Shown here piece by piece: positions 52,400-60,664 of a stretch of DNA of 63,601 nt. The position numbers and the translations under genes are program-made. The DNA is taken from contig CAJTME010000004.1 in assembly GCA_910577315.1 (NCBI GenBank), forward strand, positions 1 to 63,601, written 5' to 3'. The notes under the pieces are model-generated. The model was given only the letters and a program-made list of their open reading frames with translations, did no database searches and was not told the origin of the DNA. Source of the stretch: an uncultured Muribaculaceae bacterium. GTDB lineage: Bacteria > Bacteroidota > Bacteroidia > Bacteroidales > Muribaculaceae. Every line of letters starts with the position of its first letter. Position 1 is the first letter of the stretch.

Positions 52400-53393
52400 T
52401 GCCGTCAAGCCATGCGGCAATGGCGGCCAGCGTCTCATCCGAGATGTCCTCGGGCAGCGAGGCATATTCTGCCGGCAACCCTGTCGAGGCATGCTGAAAC
52501 AGATGATTGTGCCCTTCCATAACCTTGACATCCGCCGCGGGATTCAACTCCTTTATCGTCGTAAGATTCTCAACCGGCACCTGCAAATCCTTGTCGCCGT
52601 TGAGCGCGAGCCACGGCACCCTGACGCGGCGCACGTCCTCGGCCGGATCATATCGCAGGAATTCACGGTACCAGGGCGACAGCATCCCCTCCACCGACTT
52701 TGCAATATATTCTTTTCCCTGGGGCAACAGGGCTGCATCACCCAGGGCCTTCGCAATCTCATAACTCATCATCGGAGCCGCGAGAAATTCGGGCCTGTCG
52801 CTTTCAGCTATGGCAAGCAAAGCCCGCTGCTGGGCCTCGCCATCCCATTTTCCCATCATCGCCATGGCAAGCGCGCGGCTCTGCGCCATTATCAATGAAT
52901 CTCCCTTCCACGCCGGGCCGGCCAAGGTGACGATAAACCGGCACTTTGGATTCTCCGCAGCCGTGCGCAAAGCGATTATCCCACCTTCCGAGTGGCCGAT
53001 TACACCCGCCGGAACATCGTTGTAAGCCGAATCAAGCCACGCCAGGCCGGCTTCCACATCACGCACATTCGAACTTGTGGTGACGTTCTCACGCGCCCCG
53101 GTCGAACCGCCCACCCCACGGTCGTCCATCCTCAGCACGGCATATCCACGCCCCGACAGATATTCGGCAATGGCCTTGAAAGGCTTGTGCCCGGCAACCG
53201 TCTCGTCGCGGTCCTGCGCGCCGCTCCCGGTCGCCATGATTATCGCCGCCCGGGGCTCGCCGTCATCAGGCAAAGTGAGGGTACCCGCCAGCACGACGTT
53301 GTCGCTAACGTTGTGTACTGATACATCTTTCGAGGAAAAAGCCCAGGCAGGTAATCCAAAGCACAGGGCCAGAGAGAATAATAAGGCTTTCAT
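52389..53393 (-). CDS. Exported alpha/beta hydrolase
   Basis: A 334-aa protein with a signal peptide (about 1-19, PAWA). It is an alpha/beta hydrolase with the nucleophile in VIGHSEGGIIALR, the acid in LNGDKDLQVP and the histidine in EGHNHLFQHA. The N-terminal strands include MATGSGAQDRDE and MDDRGVGGS, typical of the dienelactone-hydrolase/peptidase S9-like lineage. The substrate is unknown, probably an ester or small peptide in the periplasm. The frame extends 26 codons further, but those residues would lie upstream of the -7 box, so translation likely starts at 53393. Confidence 0.83.
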   Translation of the reverse strand: MKALLFSLALCFGLPAWAFSSKDVSVHNVSDNVVLAGTLTLPDDGEPRAAIIMATGSGAQDRDETVAGHKPFKAIAEYLSGRGYAVLRMDDRGVGGSTGARENVTTSSNVRDVEAGLAWLDSAYNDVPAGVIGHSEGGIIALRTAAENPKCRFIVTLAGPAWKGDSLIMAQSRALAMAMMGKWDGEAQQRALLAIAESDRPEFLAAPMMSYEIAKALGDAALLPQGKEYIAKSVEGMLSPWYREFLRYDPAEDVRRVRVPWLALNGDKDLQVPVENLTTIKELNPAADVKVMEGHNHLFQHASTGLPAEYASLPEDISDETLAAIAAWLDGISR

Positions 53394-53397
53394 TCCA

Positions 53398-53405
53398 CAA
53401 ATATA
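53398..53405 (-). promoter_or_regulatory. Promoter -7 box for hydrolase gene
   Basis: Minus strand TATATTTG, only 4 nt before the ATG at 53393. If used, the message would be leaderless or nearly so. Confidence 0.5.
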
Positions 53406-53568
53406 GTCTAAAATTCCCTTACGGCCAAACTTATCCTCCTGACATACCCGTAAATAATGTCGTTCGCCCATTTTTAACCGTCATATACCCTCAATAAGTT
53501 AGCATGATGAGGGGATAAGGGGTGAATTATACCAATTTTTAAGTATTTCGCATTTTTTAACACACCCT

Positions 53569-53576
53569 TAACTTTG
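53569..53576 (+). promoter_or_regulatory. Promoter -7 box for the haem/imelysin operon
   Basis: TAACTTTG, 28 bp before the porin ATG at 53605. It would start the whole unit through 63358. A GTG at 53581 lies at the predicted transcript start and is not favoured as start codon. No iron-regulator box was recognised. Confidence 0.62.
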
Positions 53577-53604
53577 CACCGTGAAACCAAGACCAATCAT
53601 TGAG

Positions 53605-54945
53605 ATGAAGAAATCCCTAATTATCACGCTGTTGCTCGGTGCAGCGGCATGCGTCCCGGCTCAGGCCCAGACTCAGACAGCCGAGGAAAAACCGCTCGTT
53701 GCCGTCCACGCCGACACCACCGGCTACAACCGCTTCCGTTTCGGCGGCTACGGCGAGATGCTCGCCCAGTTCATGGACTACGGCATCAACCGCTTTGCCG
53801 GCACTGCCACCGGCAACACCAAGACCCACCGCAATTCCATCTCCATCCCGCGCTTCGTGCTCGCGTTCGACTACAAGTTCAACCAGAAATGGATACTCGG
53901 CGCCGAAATCGAGTTTGAAGCCGGCGGCGTAGGCTCGGCAGTCGAAATCGAGAACAGCGAGAACGGCGAATATGAAACCGAGATTGAGAAAGGCGGCGAG
54001 GTGGCCCTGGAACAGTTCCACATCACCCGCCTGATAGTCCCCCAGTTCAACGTCCGCGCCGGCCACCTGATAGTGCCGGTTGGCCTCACCAACGCCCACC
54101 ACGAACCCATAAATTTCTTCGGTCCTTCGCGTCCTCAGGCCGAGACCTCCCTGCTGCCCTCCACATGGCACGAGACCGGCATCGAGCTGTTCGGGTCGTT
54201 CGGACGCCGCTTCACCCGCTTCGACTATCAGCTGATGGTCGTCGCAGGCCTCAACGCCAACGGTTTTGACAGAAATGAATGGATTATCGGCGGCAAGGCC
54301 GGCTATTTCGAGACCGATAACTTCACCTCGCCCGGCTACGTGGCACGCGTCGACTACTCGGGCGTGCCGGGCCTGCGCACAGGCGTGTCATTCTACTACT
54401 GCCACGACGCGGGCAGCAACTCCGACAAGGAACAGACTTATGCCTCAATCGGCCGCGTACCAGTCGCCATCGGCACATGGGACGCCCAATACCGCAACCG
54501 CTACGTAACCGCCCGCGCCAACCTCACCTACGGCTACGTTGGAAATTCCGCCGCCCTCAGCGAAATCAACCGCCGCCTGTCGAACAACTCGCCCTACAGC
54601 CGCCTCATTCCCATCGCCAAAAATGCCCTGAGCTATGGGGTCGAGGCCGGACTCAACCTCGCCTCGGTCATCGGCAAAGGCTGTCCCACAATCTATCCCT
54701 TTGCAAGATACGAATACTACAACCCGCAATGCCGCGGCGAGGGCAAGCAACTGATGGACAAGCGCCTGGAAGTAAGCCAATGGCAAGTGGGCCTCAACTG
54801 GTTCGCCCTGCCGAATCTGGTAGTGAAGGGTTCGTACATCAACCGCCAGATAGGAACGGCGAAAGTCTTCGGCAAGGGCCCGTACAATTCCGAGAACGAA
54901 TTTGCCATCGGCATCGCCTACGTCGGATGGTTCATCCGAAAGTAA
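53605..54945 (+). CDS. Porin-like outer-membrane protein, first gene of haem/imelysin operon
   Basis: A 446-aa protein with a signal peptide (about 1-22, ending AQAQ) and strand-rich sequence ending AIGIAYVGWFIRK. The FRFGGYGEMLAQF start and HITRLIVPQFNVRAGHLIVP segment resemble outer-membrane porins of the OprO/OprP-like superfamily. It may let a small ligand, an iron complex or anion cross the outer membrane. A second, different porin follows later in the same operon. It was called from MKKSLIIT rather than the upstream GTG because of the promoter position. Confidence 0.8.
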   Translation: MKKSLIITLLLGAAACVPAQAQTQTAEEKPLVAVHADTTGYNRFRFGGYGEMLAQFMDYGINRFAGTATGNTKTHRNSISIPRFVLAFDYKFNQKWILGAEIEFEAGGVGSAVEIENSENGEYETEIEKGGEVALEQFHITRLIVPQFNVRAGHLIVPVGLTNAHHEPINFFGPSRPQAETSLLPSTWHETGIELFGSFGRRFTRFDYQLMVVAGLNANGFDRNEWIIGGKAGYFETDNFTSPGYVARVDYSGVPGLRTGVSFYYCHDAGSNSDKEQTYASIGRVPVAIGTWDAQYRNRYVTARANLTYGYVGNSAALSEINRRLSNNSPYSRLIPIAKNALSYGVEAGLNLASVIGKGCPTIYPFARYEYYNPQCRGEGKQLMDKRLEVSQWQVGLNWFALPNLVVKGSYINRQIGTAKVFGKGPYNSENEFAIGIAYVGWFIRK

Positions 54946-54977
54946 ATTAGGAATTAGAAATTAGGAATTAGAAATTA
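54946..54977. repeat. ATTAGGAATTAGAA simple repeat
   Basis: Two near-identical 16-nt units between the porin stop and the imelysin gene. The same motif is found inverted at 25761-25788. Confidence 0.6.
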
Positions 54978-54999
54978 AATACAATAAACATATAACACA

Positions 55000-56145
55000 A
55001 TGAAAAGCAAGTTTTTATTCGCAATCGCAGCTGCCGCACTGAGCCTGTCGGCATGCAGCGACAACAACGCCCCCAACCCCAATCCCACAACCGGCGATGA
55101 CGACAGCGCCAATCTCGACTACACCACCGAAAACGCCGCTTCATGGGGCAACTACATGGTGCAGGTAAGCTCGCTGCTCCGCACCGACGCCGCCAATCTC
55201 TACAGCGCCTGGACTGAATCATACGAGAACGGCCCGGCATTCGCAACATCGTTCAAGGCCCACAACGGGGGCGACTATTCAAGCGCCCTCAGCTGCGTGG
55301 AACAGATTATCGAGGGTTGCGCCGACATCGCCAACGAGGTCGGCACCGCCAAAATCGGCGACCCCTACGACCTCTACGCCTCGGGCCAGACCCAGCGCGC
55401 CCTCTACGCCGTGGAATCTTGGTACAGCTGGCACTCGCGCGAGGACTACGCCAACAACATCTACTCCATCCGCAACTCCTACTACGGCACCCTCGACGGC
55501 ACCGTAAGCTCCGCGTCGCTCTCCGAACTTGTCAAGGCCTCCGACCCGGCCCTCGACTCCAAGATGAAAAAAGCCATCAGCGACGCCGCAACCTCAATTC
55601 TCGCAATTCCCCAGCCTTTCCGCAACAACATCAACAGCCGGGAAGCCCGAATTGCCATGACCGCCTGCGCCGACCTTGAGGAACTCCTCTCCCAGGACCT
55701 CAACACCGCCGTGAAGACCCTCGACGCCACCGCCCTCCAGAAGGTTGTAGACAACTACGTTGACAACGTTGTCCTGCCCACCTACGCCAGCCTCCGCGAC
55801 CGCAACGTGGCCCTCCACACCGCCGTCACCACATTCAAGAACTCACCCTCCGACGCCAATTTCGCCGCTGCCTGCACCGCATGGCTCGAAGCCCGCGAAC
55901 CCTGGGAACGCTCCGAGGCCTTCCTTTTCGGCCCCGTCGACGCCCTCGGCCTCGACCCCAACATGGACAGCTGGCCCCTCGACCAGGACGCCATCGTGCA
56001 GATTCTCAACTCCGGCAACTACGACGACCTCAACTGGACCGACGGCGATGATGACGACACCATCGAGGCCGTACAGTCCGTGCGCGGTTTCCACACCCTT
56101 GAATTCCTTCTTTTCAAGGACGGACAGCCCCGAAAAGTTAAATGA
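55000..56145 (+). CDS. Imelysin-like lipoprotein (M75 family), circularly permuted order
   Basis: A 381-aa lipoprotein with lipobox LSLSAC (C19). It belongs to the imelysin family (M75), tied to iron uptake rather than proteolysis. The GxHxxE signature (GFHTLEFLLF) lies almost at the C-terminus, near residues 362-371, preceded by WERSEAFLFGPVDALG. In canonical imelysins these motifs are in the N-terminal half. The region with ESWYSWHSREDYANN and YYGTLDG, normally in the second half, here comes first (about 130-170). This is the permuted topology known from gut Bacteroides relatives. Its stop overlaps the di-haem gene (ATGA). Confidence 0.88.
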   Translation: MKSKFLFAIAAAALSLSACSDNNAPNPNPTTGDDDSANLDYTTENAASWGNYMVQVSSLLRTDAANLYSAWTESYENGPAFATSFKAHNGGDYSSALSCVEQIIEGCADIANEVGTAKIGDPYDLYASGQTQRALYAVESWYSWHSREDYANNIYSIRNSYYGTLDGTVSSASLSELVKASDPALDSKMKKAISDAATSILAIPQPFRNNINSREARIAMTACADLEELLSQDLNTAVKTLDATALQKVVDNYVDNVVLPTYASLRDRNVALHTAVTTFKNSPSDANFAAACTAWLEAREPWERSEAFLFGPVDALGLDPNMDSWPLDQDAIVQILNSGNYDDLNWTDGDDDDTIEAVQSVRGFHTLEFLLFKDGQPRKVK

Positions 56146-57590
56146 TTTTCAAAATGAGATTTAATAAAATCCCGATATTCTTCAGCTTGGTTTCAGCCGC
56201 GTCGCTGCTCGCCTCGTGCGACAGCGACGGGCTCGACCAGCTCGACATCGAGGTTCCCGCGGGCTATGAATTGTCGGCGGGGACTTCTACCATTTTCCTG
56301 AACTCGTCCGTGGCCTACGACTCCGAGGCCCCCTGGGTCAGCGGAAACTACCTCACCCGCTTCGTGCGCGGCGACAAGCTGTATGACGACGTGCGCACCT
56401 CAGCCAACGGCGACGGCGGCGGTCTCGGGCCGGTATATGCAGGCTATTCCTGCGGCAGCTGCCACCGCAACGCCGGACGCACCCGCCCGGGCGTGTGGAG
56501 CGACAATGGTTCGGGCAACTACGGCTTTTCGGCCATGCTCGTCTACATCACCCGCCGCAACGGCGCCTTCTTCCGCGATTATGGCCGCGTGCTCCACGAC
56601 CAGTCTATCTACGGCGTGAAAGCCGAGGGCAAGCTGAAGGTCGACTGGCATTACCAATCGTTCACCTTCCCCGATGGAGAGCAATACGAACTCGCACGCC
56701 CCGAGTACACCATCACCGACTGGTATGCCGACTCGATTGCTCCCGAAGACCTTTTCTGCACCGTGCGCGTACCCCTGCGCCACGTCGGGATGGGCCAGAT
56801 GATGGCGCTCGATCCCACCGAGATTGAACGCCTCGCCGCCCAGAGCAACTATCCCGAATGGGGCATCAGCGGCCGCTGCAACTACATCAGCGAGCGCGGG
56901 GTCACCAGCCTCGGCCTTTCGGGCAACAAGGCCCAGCATGCCGACCTCACCGTCGAACTCGGATTTTCAAGCGACATGGGCGTCACCAACAGCCGCTATC
57001 CCGAGGAAATCTGCGAAGGTCAGATACAGATGACACAGGGCTCGATGATGGGACTGAGCTACGACCAGCTCGACGTATCCACCGAAGACATGGAGAACGT
57101 CGACCTCTACATGCAGTCGCTCGGAGTGCCGGCCAGGCGCGATGTCAACGACCCGCAGGTGAAACGCGGCGAGGCTGCTTTCTACGAGGCCGGCTGCCAC
57201 CTCTGCCATGTCACCACCCTCCACACACGCCCGCGCGGCTCCACCCTGCTCGCCGGCACACAGCTCCCCTGGCTCGGAAACCAGACAATCCATCCTTACA
57301 GCGACTTCCTGTTGCACGACATGGGTTCGGAAATCATGGGCGTGGGGCTCAACGACAACTATGTGTCGGGGCTCGCGCGCGGCAACGAATGGCGCACCAC
57401 TCCCCTCTGGGGCATCGGGTTGCAGGAGAAGGTCAACGGCCACACATACTTCCTCCACGATGGCCGCGCCCGCAATTTCATCGAGGCCATCATGTGGCAC
57501 GGCGGTGAGGGCGAAGCCTCCAAGAACAAGTTCAAGAACATGAGCAAGGCCGACCGCGACGCCCTCGTCCGTTTCCTCCAGTCCCTCTGA
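56142..57590 (+). CDS. Di-haem DUF1111 (thiol oxidoreductase-like) lipoprotein
   Basis: A 482-aa protein with lipobox LLASC (C26 from this start). It has two c-type haem-binding motifs, CGSCH near residue 105 and CHLCH near residue 352, and the conserved context of DUF1111 di-haem proteins related to the MauG/cytochrome c peroxidase group. Such proteins are usually found beside imelysins in iron-uptake loci. It probably moves electrons or oxidises a metal or protein outside the inner membrane. The start overlaps the imelysin stop by 4 nt. A second ATG at 56154 is possible. Haem attachment would need the CcsA protein encoded later in the operon. Confidence 0.88.
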   Translation: MIFKMRFNKIPIFFSLVSAASLLASCDSDGLDQLDIEVPAGYELSAGTSTIFLNSSVAYDSEAPWVSGNYLTRFVRGDKLYDDVRTSANGDGGGLGPVYAGYSCGSCHRNAGRTRPGVWSDNGSGNYGFSAMLVYITRRNGAFFRDYGRVLHDQSIYGVKAEGKLKVDWHYQSFTFPDGEQYELARPEYTITDWYADSIAPEDLFCTVRVPLRHVGMGQMMALDPTEIERLAAQSNYPEWGISGRCNYISERGVTSLGLSGNKAQHADLTVELGFSSDMGVTNSRYPEEICEGQIQMTQGSMMGLSYDQLDVSTEDMENVDLYMQSLGVPARRDVNDPQVKRGEAAFYEAGCHLCHVTTLHTRPRGSTLLAGTQLPWLGNQTIHPYSDFLLHDMGSEIMGVGLNDNYVSGLARGNEWRTTPLWGIGLQEKVNGHTYFLHDGRARNFIEAIMWHGGEGEASKNKFKNMSKADRDALVRFLQSL

Positions 57591-57620
57591 CACAACACCA
57601 AACCAAACAACCAACCAAGC

Positions 57621-58835
57621 ATGAAAAAGATACTCACCATAACGGCCATGGCACTTGCCGGATGCTTCGCGGCAAACGCCCAGTACGACGCCGACACGGA
57701 AAACGGCGTGGTATCCCTCGCCGACCACCGTGGCTTCACGTTCACCACAAAAAAAGGAGATTTCCTGTTCAAACCCTACCTGCTCGTGCAGGCGTCGGCA
57801 AACTACAACTACTACGATGACGCCGGCCTCGACCCGGCCTACAACCAGGACAACGTGGCCAATTCGGGCTTCGCCATTCCCTACGCCGTGCTGGGCTTCA
57901 CCGGCAAGGCCTTCGACATCGTCACCTTCAACCTTTCAATCAACGCCGCCGCTTCGGGTGGAGCGATTCTTCAGCAGGCATGGGCCGACATCCGCCCGAA
58001 AGAGGCAATCGGCGTGCGCATCGGCAAATTCAAGACTCCATTCTCCCACGCCTATCTCACTACCCTTGGCGAAACGCTGTTTCCCGTGATGCCCACATCG
58101 CTCACGGCCCAGGTCATTCTCCCCTACTCCCTCAACGCCGTCACTCCCCACATCGGTACCGGCTTCGACCTCGGCGTCGAGGTTCACGGCATGGTGAAAA
58201 ACAAATGGGGCTACCAAGTCGGCATCTTCAACGGCACGGGCGCGAGCGTCAACCTCGCGTCTAAGACTTTCAGCGACGACTGGCACATCCCCTCGCTGCT
58301 CTACGCCGCCCGCCTCACCTTCCAGCCGTTCGGCGTGATGCCGGCCTCGCAGGGCGATCCTCGCCGTCTCGACAGCAACAAGATGCTCATCGGCCTGTCG
58401 GGCTCGCTGAACGTCGAGAGCGAGAACGAAAGCACCAACGACCTCCGCGTCGGCGCGGAATGGTCGTGGATAAAGGACCGCTGGTATTTCGGAGCGGAAT
58501 TCTACTGGATGCACGTCGGATTCACCAAACGCCAGAAAATCGACAAATCATACAACTATTACGGCGGCTATGCCCAGGCCGGATATTTCATCACCCCGAA
58601 ACTCCAGGGCGCCCTCCGCTATGACCTTTTCGAGCGCAATTCCACCGGCAAGGGCGGCTTCCTCAACATGCCCGCCGTCGGCCTCAACTATTTCTTCGAC
58701 AGCATCAACTTGAAATTGCAGGCCATGTATCAGTACACCGGCCGCACCGGCCACGACCGCCAGATGGACCGCGACGAAGACAACCTGGGCCTCGCCACCA
58801 GCAGCGCCGTCATCATGGCTCAATACACCTTCTGA
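57621..58835 (+). CDS. Second porin-like outer-membrane protein
   Basis: A 404-aa protein with a signal peptide (about 1-20, ending AANAQ) and a 16-strand-like barrel, ending AVIMAQYTF. IGVRIGKFKTPFSHAYLTT is typical of the phosphate-selective porin O/P superfamily. Its gene lies 30 nt after the di-haem gene and 2 nt before the mono-haem gene, so it is in the same unit. The role of two different porins in one operon is unclear. One may import a substrate for the redox proteins and the other export a product. Confidence 0.83.
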   Translation: MKKILTITAMALAGCFAANAQYDADTENGVVSLADHRGFTFTTKKGDFLFKPYLLVQASANYNYYDDAGLDPAYNQDNVANSGFAIPYAVLGFTGKAFDIVTFNLSINAAASGGAILQQAWADIRPKEAIGVRIGKFKTPFSHAYLTTLGETLFPVMPTSLTAQVILPYSLNAVTPHIGTGFDLGVEVHGMVKNKWGYQVGIFNGTGASVNLASKTFSDDWHIPSLLYAARLTFQPFGVMPASQGDPRRLDSNKMLIGLSGSLNVESENESTNDLRVGAEWSWIKDRWYFGAEFYWMHVGFTKRQKIDKSYNYYGGYAQAGYFITPKLQGALRYDLFERNSTGKGGFLNMPAVGLNYFFDSINLKLQAMYQYTGRTGHDRQMDRDEDNLGLATSSAVIMAQYTF

Positions 58836-58837
58836 CC

Positions 58838-59545
58838 ATGAAACCGACTGCGACATTGGTCCTCGCCGCCCTTTCGGCGATTGCCTGGGGATGCGATGAA
58901 GGACGAATCTACGATGACTATGAATTCGAGGGCCCCGAGGGGCTGGTGGCACGCGTCACGGCCACCGTCACCGGTGCCGATCAATGGCCGGAGGGCTACG
59001 CGCTCGCTGTGGCCGGATTTGCCGACGGCAGCGAATACGCGCTCATCAGCAAGAATGCCGAGGCCGGCCCTGACGGCAGCTGCGACGTGGTGCTGACGGG
59101 TATCCCCCGCGAGGTCACTTCGGTCGAGCTTTGCGCCATCGACAGGCTGCGCAGGCGTGTAGGAACGTTTGCCAAGGCTGAATGTTCGGAAAAGGCTGAC
59201 ACGATACGCCTGTCGGCCGGAAATGTCGACGCCTCTCCCGCGGCGGCCATCCAGACGGAAATCTTCAACACCACCTGCACGCAGTGTCACGGCGGCGCCA
59301 ATTTCGCCGCCGCACGCCTCGACCTCACCTCGGGCAACGCGTTCGCCGACCTCGTCGGCGTGGAGTCCGTCAAGGAACCGGGCCGCATGCGCGTCGAACC
59401 TGGCCACAGCTCCTCGAGCGTACTCTACCGCATCCTGTCCACAGATGAATCAGCCGGCTGGAACTATGACCACTCGGTTGAAGTCGTGGCCTCAGAAAAA
59501 CTCGACTTGATAAAGAACTGGATTGACGCCGGTGCGAAATACTGA
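58838..59545 (+). CDS. Mono-haem cytochrome c-like lipoprotein
   Basis: A 235-aa protein whose signal peptide ends AWGC, so probably a lipoprotein (C19). The first half is a beta-sandwich-like domain (about 30-130). The second half has a CTQCH haem motif near residue 146, then a GNAFADLVG and EPGHSSSSVLYR segment, resembling the cytochrome c domain found in Planctomycete-type proteins. A C-terminal helix (EKLDLIKNWIDAGAKY) is a common end of class I cytochrome c folds. It begins 2 nt after the porin stop. It may be the electron partner of the DUF1111 protein. Confidence 0.85.
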   Translation: MKPTATLVLAALSAIAWGCDEGRIYDDYEFEGPEGLVARVTATVTGADQWPEGYALAVAGFADGSEYALISKNAEAGPDGSCDVVLTGIPREVTSVELCAIDRLRRRVGTFAKAECSEKADTIRLSAGNVDASPAAAIQTEIFNTTCTQCHGGANFAAARLDLTSGNAFADLVGVESVKEPGRMRVEPGHSSSSVLYRILSTDESAGWNYDHSVEVVASEKLDLIKNWIDAGAKY

Positions 59546-59551
59546 CAACAA

Positions 59552-60664
59552 ATGAAATTCTCAACACTGAAATATTCCGGCGCCACGGCCGAGGTGGCCC
59601 TCTTCCCCGACGGGCGCGCCGAGGCGCATGCCATGATACATGCTTCGGGCGCCCGGCCGTTCGCGGCGCAACTCGAATCCGTCGTCAACGCCGCGTCGGC
59701 CCTGGCAAACGACCTTGGCGCACTTCAACCTGTTTTCAAGCGCTATTTTCTCAGCGATGCCGCAAACCAGGCCTCGTGCCTCCCATCATGCGAACCCTGC
59801 GCCGTTTCGGTCATTCAGCAGCCCCCGCTCGACGGCTCCAAAATAGCCCTGTGGGTGGTGTATCAGGCCGACGCCACATTTGTCGGCACGGGCGACGGAC
59901 GGTGGGAAGACAGCCGCGGACGCATGATAGTAGGCGACGCGCTGCCTTGCAGTGGAAATTCCCACGACCTCACGGTGGAACACCTCAGCCGTCTGGCCGA
60001 CTGTCTTGAACAACGCGGCGCGTCGCTGCTCGACAATTGCGTGCGCACATGGTTCATGGTGCGCGATGTCGACATCAACTACGCCGGTGTGGTCAGGGGC
60101 CGCAACGAGGAGTTTGACCGACGGGGACTCACCCGCGACACCCATTTCATCACCTCGACCGGCATCGAGGGGCGCCCGGTGCGTCAGGACGAGACGGTTG
60201 CTTTCAACGCCGTCTGCGACACCCGCCTCGTCCCCGGGCAGATGGGGTTCGTTTATGGCGCCTCGCATCTCAACCCCACTATCGAATACGGAGTGGCTTT
60301 TGAGCGCGGCACCACCGTTGACTACCGCGACCGCCGCCATGTCTACATATCTGGCACGGCGAGCATCGACAACCGTGGTCAGGTGGTTCATCCGGGCGAC
60401 ATCGTGGCGCAGACGCGCCGCATGATTGAAAACATCGGTGTTCTGCTCGCCGAGGCCGGATGTGGCTGGGACGACCTGGCCCACCTCATCGTGTACCTGC
60501 GCGACCCGTCGGATTTCCAGGCCGTCGCCGCGGTTTATGACGAGGTGCTCCCCGCCGTGCCCCGCGTCATCGTCCTTGCCCCGGTGTGCCGTCCCGGCTG
60601 GCTTGTCGAAACTGAATGTATGGCGATAAAGAGCGGTGATTACCCCGGGTATGCGCCTTTCTGA
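59552..60664 (+). CDS. Chorismatase-like protein (FkbO/Hyg5 family, RidA-fold)
   Basis: A 370-aa protein without signal peptide. Residues about 145-365 show the RidA-like fold and pattern of FkbO/Hyg5/XanB2 chorismatases: TWFMVRDVDINYAGVVRGRN, then FITSTGIEGRP, ISGTASIDNRGQVVHPGDI and the end WLVETECMAIK, where the glutamate can be catalytic. These enzymes split chorismate to pyruvate and a dihydroxycyclohexadienoate or a hydroxybenzoate. A simple Rid deaminase is the main alternative, but the long N-terminal part (1-140) speaks against it. It overlaps the ccsA gene, with a DAHP synthase in the same operon, supporting a chorismate link. Confidence 0.75.
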   Translation: MKFSTLKYSGATAEVALFPDGRAEAHAMIHASGARPFAAQLESVVNAASALANDLGALQPVFKRYFLSDAANQASCLPSCEPCAVSVIQQPPLDGSKIALWVVYQADATFVGTGDGRWEDSRGRMIVGDALPCSGNSHDLTVEHLSRLADCLEQRGASLLDNCVRTWFMVRDVDINYAGVVRGRNEEFDRRGLTRDTHFITSTGIEGRPVRQDETVAFNAVCDTRLVPGQMGFVYGASHLNPTIEYGVAFERGTTVDYRDRRHVYISGTASIDNRGQVVHPGDIVAQTRRMIENIGVLLAEAGCGWDDLAHLIVYLRDPSDFQAVAAVYDEVLPAVPRVIVLAPVCRPGWLVETECMAIKSGDYPGYAPF

